Origin: Datnioides undecimradiatus
Lineage: Eukaryota > Chordata > Actinopteri > Lobotiformes > Datnioididae
Direction of reading: 5' to 3'
Length of the DNA: 64,000 nucleotides
NCBI GenBank assembly: GCA_008933995.1
Contig: WARS01000126.1
Coordinates: 524,001-588,000, forward strand
The notes under the pieces were generated by a model. The model worked only from the letters and a program-made list of their open reading frames with translations. It did not search any database and was not told the DNA's origin. Below are positions 61,145-64,000 of the stretch, piece by piece. The first letter of the stretch is position 1, and every line of letters begins with the position of its first letter. Made by a program: the position numbers and the translations under genes.

Positions 61145-62563
61145 ATGCACTCCTCATGCTGCCCTTCAGCCAGACCACAGACACTGAAGGTAAGACCAAA
61201 AGTTGCTGATGCACTGTTGTGCAGCAGGCTGATACCTCTCATCATAGAGTTCAGATTATTGGGTGTTGTTGATTTTTTTATTAGTGCTTCAATAGTTCCC
61301 TGTAAATCCCTGGAATCCCTGAAAGGACCTCATTTGTTTCTGTAGATTCACTGGAAATATGGAGAACATATTGGATTGGTGCACTTATATTCATTTATTT
61401 TTGTACACAACATGTGTCCTCAGTAGAGAGATGCATATTCAGCATATGCTTAAACACTCACCGACTGTCTTTATTTTGCTCATAAGCATAAATAATTGTT
61501 ATTTTTTAACGAATTATTACGAAATGTTGGAGCTATAAATGAGAGCATCACTGCAGCTCTTCGGAAACTGAGCAGTTTAAGTTTCGGGCTGTTTTCCAGA
61601 CAAAATAAGCATTCTGAGGACACAACTTGCTGAAGGACATCACGTCTTCAGATGATTTATAACCAAAATGAATCCTGGAGCCACCAGGTTTCAGATATCA
61701 GCCTCTTGCACATTTGCAGATTGTCTTCATTGAGTCTATTGAGAATCCCTTTTTTGCTTTTAAAAAGCGATGACACCAGTTTATATCATTATTCATAATC
61801 TAATGCACAATGTTACAGCGGTCTAATTGCCCATAAAACAGGGTAACCTGCGCTGGTTTATTAAAAAAATGTTGTTTGGAATTTAGAGAATAAGTGTGCA
61901 ACCCATCACGATATTCTGAAATTTTCACTGGACTTAATAATGCTGGAATTATACGATGCAAATATCCCACTATGAAATTAATCCCTTTTTTTTTTTTTAA
62001 TTTCAATTTTAAAACGTGAGTGAAAGTTACGTCTCATACACGGGGGTTCAAAATTCCCTGAAAAATCCCTGAAACAACAGAGTCTATGAAGCACTCTCAG
62101 TGGCAGTGAGGTCCCACTGAGATGCCTGCACACTAAACAAAAGCCTTTTAATGTAACTCTGGCCAGTTTGCAGTCAGTTGACGTTAATAATAATAGTGAT
62201 GGCAGGTTGACAGAGGCCGAAGGAGTCGGTTGTGCGTTACAGTGAAGTTCTCCTGACAGGTGAGGGAAGTCACAGTGATTATAATTCAGTCTTTTGGACT
62301 TTTTAGACCTTTATTACAAAGTCATGATGAGGTAAAGACACAGAAAGCTTCTGCAGAATCAAAGCCTTGTCTTGGGCTATTTAAGGTGTGTATTAACAGT
62401 TTTCCCCCTTACCTTCAGGTGTTGTGTGTTCGGATGTGTATGTTCTACTCCGCCACCTGTCTGGCAGGTTGGCCGCTCCCCTCAGAGGCGGCCAGACTGC
62501 GCTGTGGTACGGATCTCCTCAGCGACCTCATATTTGTGTGCGGAGATCGCGGAATCTATTTAG
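61145..62563 (+). CDS. igf3: Insulin-like growth factor 3, first two coding exons (partial)
   Basis: IGF3 is a secreted teleost insulin-family hormone made mainly in the gonads, acting through IGF1-receptor signalling in germ-cell development. Exon 1 (61145-61189) and exon 2 (62419-62563) join in phase 0 and give 63 codons plus one base. The first part is a hydrophobic, Cys-rich signal sequence (about 16-33). Then comes the B-domain: ARLRCGTDLLSDLIFVCGDR (40-59) with both B-chain cysteines, C44 and C56, and the family signature FVCGDRGIY. Exon 2 ends at a consensus donor in phase 1, as in other IGF genes. The exon with the B-domain end, C and A domains is not in the window. Assignment to igf3 rather than igf1 or igf2 rests on the divergent B domain and signal sequence. 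Confidence 0.85.
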
Positions 62564-63179
62564 GTAAGCGTGTTTTCTTGCTATCCACTGTGATAACTGA
62601 TGATGAGATGTGGAACTGGAAACTGTGGCTGTCACAGAGATTGAAAGGCTGGGATTCATCGGCTAGAGAGCGGGAGCAAGGACAAAAGTTGTATTGCTAC
62701 AAAAAAAAGTTCCGCTGAAATAATAAAACATACATTTAGTGACAATCTTCACGTCAGTCTATTTTATTTAATGCTGTCAGTTTCTTCTGCGGTGGTTTCC
62801 AGTTTCAGTTGTCACTGCAGAGAGGAGGAGGGTTTGAGGAGAGGGGGAAACAGGAGTGTGATTTCCATATAATCTGCAACCCAAGGAGAGAACGTCACTG
62901 TTCCCAGATCCAAAATGCTTCTGATGTGACTGCACACTAACAGCAAAGGCTTTGTGAGAAAACACCCTTAACATCCTTATGGTCTGAGTGTTGCGGGTGA
63001 ACAGGTCGAAGCCATTGCTGCAGTGTCTGGCCATGCCAAAGGCTTCAGAGTGGATGGATGAAGGAACACTGACATCCTCTCTTTCAAGTGCATCATATGG
63101 AAATCATGCTCCCTTTGTCCCTTTCCCACAAGTAACTCAGACTAGTTGGGTAGCTGGGGTGTTAGCTGGTAGCTGCAGA
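62564..63179 (+). other. igf3 intron 2 sequence, nothing recognised
   Basis: Starts at the igf3 exon 2 donor. I searched for an A-domain-like exon (Cys pattern GIVxQCC) up to the window end and found none. Confidence 0.45.
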
Positions 63180-63265
63180 GGTGCTAGTTCACCCTCTGGG
63201 CACTAGCGAGGCACCCTTGACCAAAGCAGTGAACCCCAAACTGCTCAGACGCAGTTGGGCAATTT
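63180..63265 (+). repeat. Fragment of a common fish SINE-like repeat
   Basis: 'cgaggcacccttgaccaaag' followed by 'cagtgaaccccaaactgctc' recalls the body of abundant fish tRNA-type SINEs (text of the form 'caaggcacc... aacccccaactgctc'). It is short and degenerate. Confidence 0.45.
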
Positions 63266-63849
63266 TGTGTGCGTGTGTAAAACACCAATCAAGTGAAAAC
63301 TATTCCCCAGCCAGCAGATTAATAACATAATTCACACAATAATAGTGGCAGAGAATTTGAGGAGAATCTTGGAAAAACAGACTAAACCCTAACAACAACT
63401 CTGAAGGTTGTCATCAGAAACACATTAAAACACAACAAATCTCAAAATCAAATAATTGTCAATGTTTCACTTTTCTGTAGTACTCTTTTCTGAGCCAGTA
63501 CAACTTTTTTCCAATACAAGTGTTTCCAGTGTTTTCTTCTTCAGTTCTGTTTTCATTGTTCTGTATTATGGACACATTTGGATACAATCTAATACTGAAA
63601 CAGGCCCCTTGCACAGTATCAAGCTCAATTAAGGGAACATCTTAAAAGTGCATGCAGCATGGCAAAGAAAGGCTCCCAGATACTAACTTTACCAGCTTTA
63701 TTTTATCTGGACCTCCTCTTGCTGCATTCACAACCTTGTTTTTGTTAAATTATGCAATATAATTCAATAGGTTGTGTGTCTATGTTTTTTGAACACTCTG
63801 TTCTACAGATGTCAGGCTCTGCTGTTAGCAGGAAATTATTGAAAAGTGG

Positions 63850-64000
63850 CCAGGCTGAGGCCCGTCTGTGTGCAGTGTGCATGTTCTCCCTCTGCCTGCA
63901 TGCAGCTTATTCCAGGAGTTTAGGCTAAATGATGGCTTGATAGTGCTTGTAGGTGTGAATGTGAGCATGTCAGTCCTGTGAGCGACCGGTGATCTGTCCA
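63850..64000 (+). repeat. Common fish dispersed repeat, cut by the window end
   Basis: Shows 'tgtgcatgttctccctctgc', then 'taggtgtgaatgtgagcatg', 'tcagtcctgtgagcgaccgg' and 'tgatctgtcca'. This is the order of a very common fish repeat whose typical text includes 'gtttgcatgttctccccgtg' and 'gtgatagactggcgacctgt'. It continues past the window. Confidence 0.7.

Noticed and set aside
62564-64000. Search for the igf3 exon with C and A domains
   Set aside because: No GIVxQCC-type cysteine pattern in any plus frame before the window end; the exon must lie outside.
1-64000. CRISPR arrays, bacterial operons, ribosome binding sites, attachment sites
   Set aside because: The window is vertebrate nuclear DNA with spliced genes; no regularly spaced direct repeats of CRISPR type are present.

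Overview
This 64 kb window is ray-finned fish (teleost, probably percomorph) nuclear DNA. Its genes are split by introns with GT/AG borders. It carries teleost repeat families (L2, Rex3-like and Rex1-like LINEs, Tc1/mariner elements, many CA/TA microsatellites) and the start of igf3, an insulin-like growth factor known only from fish.

Layout. From 1 to about 16.2 kb I see no protein-coding gene, only repeat debris: a reversed LINE/SINE tail at 0.47 kb, an L2 3' end at 8.7 kb, a dead reverse transcriptase at 12.1 kb and several microsatellites. At 16.7-20.2 kb (+) lies a complete six-exon pex10 (peroxisomal RING ubiquitin ligase, 324 aa). At 24.6-26.1 kb is a Tc1-like transposon with both terminal inverted repeats and a broken transposase (-). 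At 26.7-28.3 kb (-) is a four-exon gene for a four-pass membrane protein of the TMEM272-like type (213 aa). At 30.5-31.6 kb there is another dead reverse transcriptase fragment and a fold-back repeat. At 32.0-42.2 kb (+) lies renbp (N-acylglucosamine 2-epimerase, 404 aa, ten coding exons). It probably has a non-coding first exon at about 32.2 kb, so that a Rex1-like and a Rex3-like LINE sit in its first intron.

From 44.0 to 48.3 kb (+) is a three-exon lrif1 (nuclear receptor-interacting / HP1-SMCHD1 pathway heterochromatin factor, 818 aa). Immediately downstream at 54.1-56.5 kb (+), separated by an L2 LINE with an uninterrupted reverse-transcriptase reading frame, is a second, much shorter gene (420 aa). 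It repeats the LRIF1 motif order, including the C-terminal coiled coil, and I read it as a diverged tandem paralogue of lrif1. From 61.1 kb (+) the first two coding exons of igf3 are present; the exon with the rest of the B, C and A domains lies beyond the window.

The genes do not form a pathway: they are independent transcription units in a repeat-rich neighbourhood. The features most worth follow-up are the lrif1 tandem pair, the Tc1 element with unusual D-to-E spacing and paired internal binding-site repeats, and the fold-back repeat at 31 kb. Exon borders were called by eye from splice consensus, reading frame and protein-family knowledge; no alignment was run.
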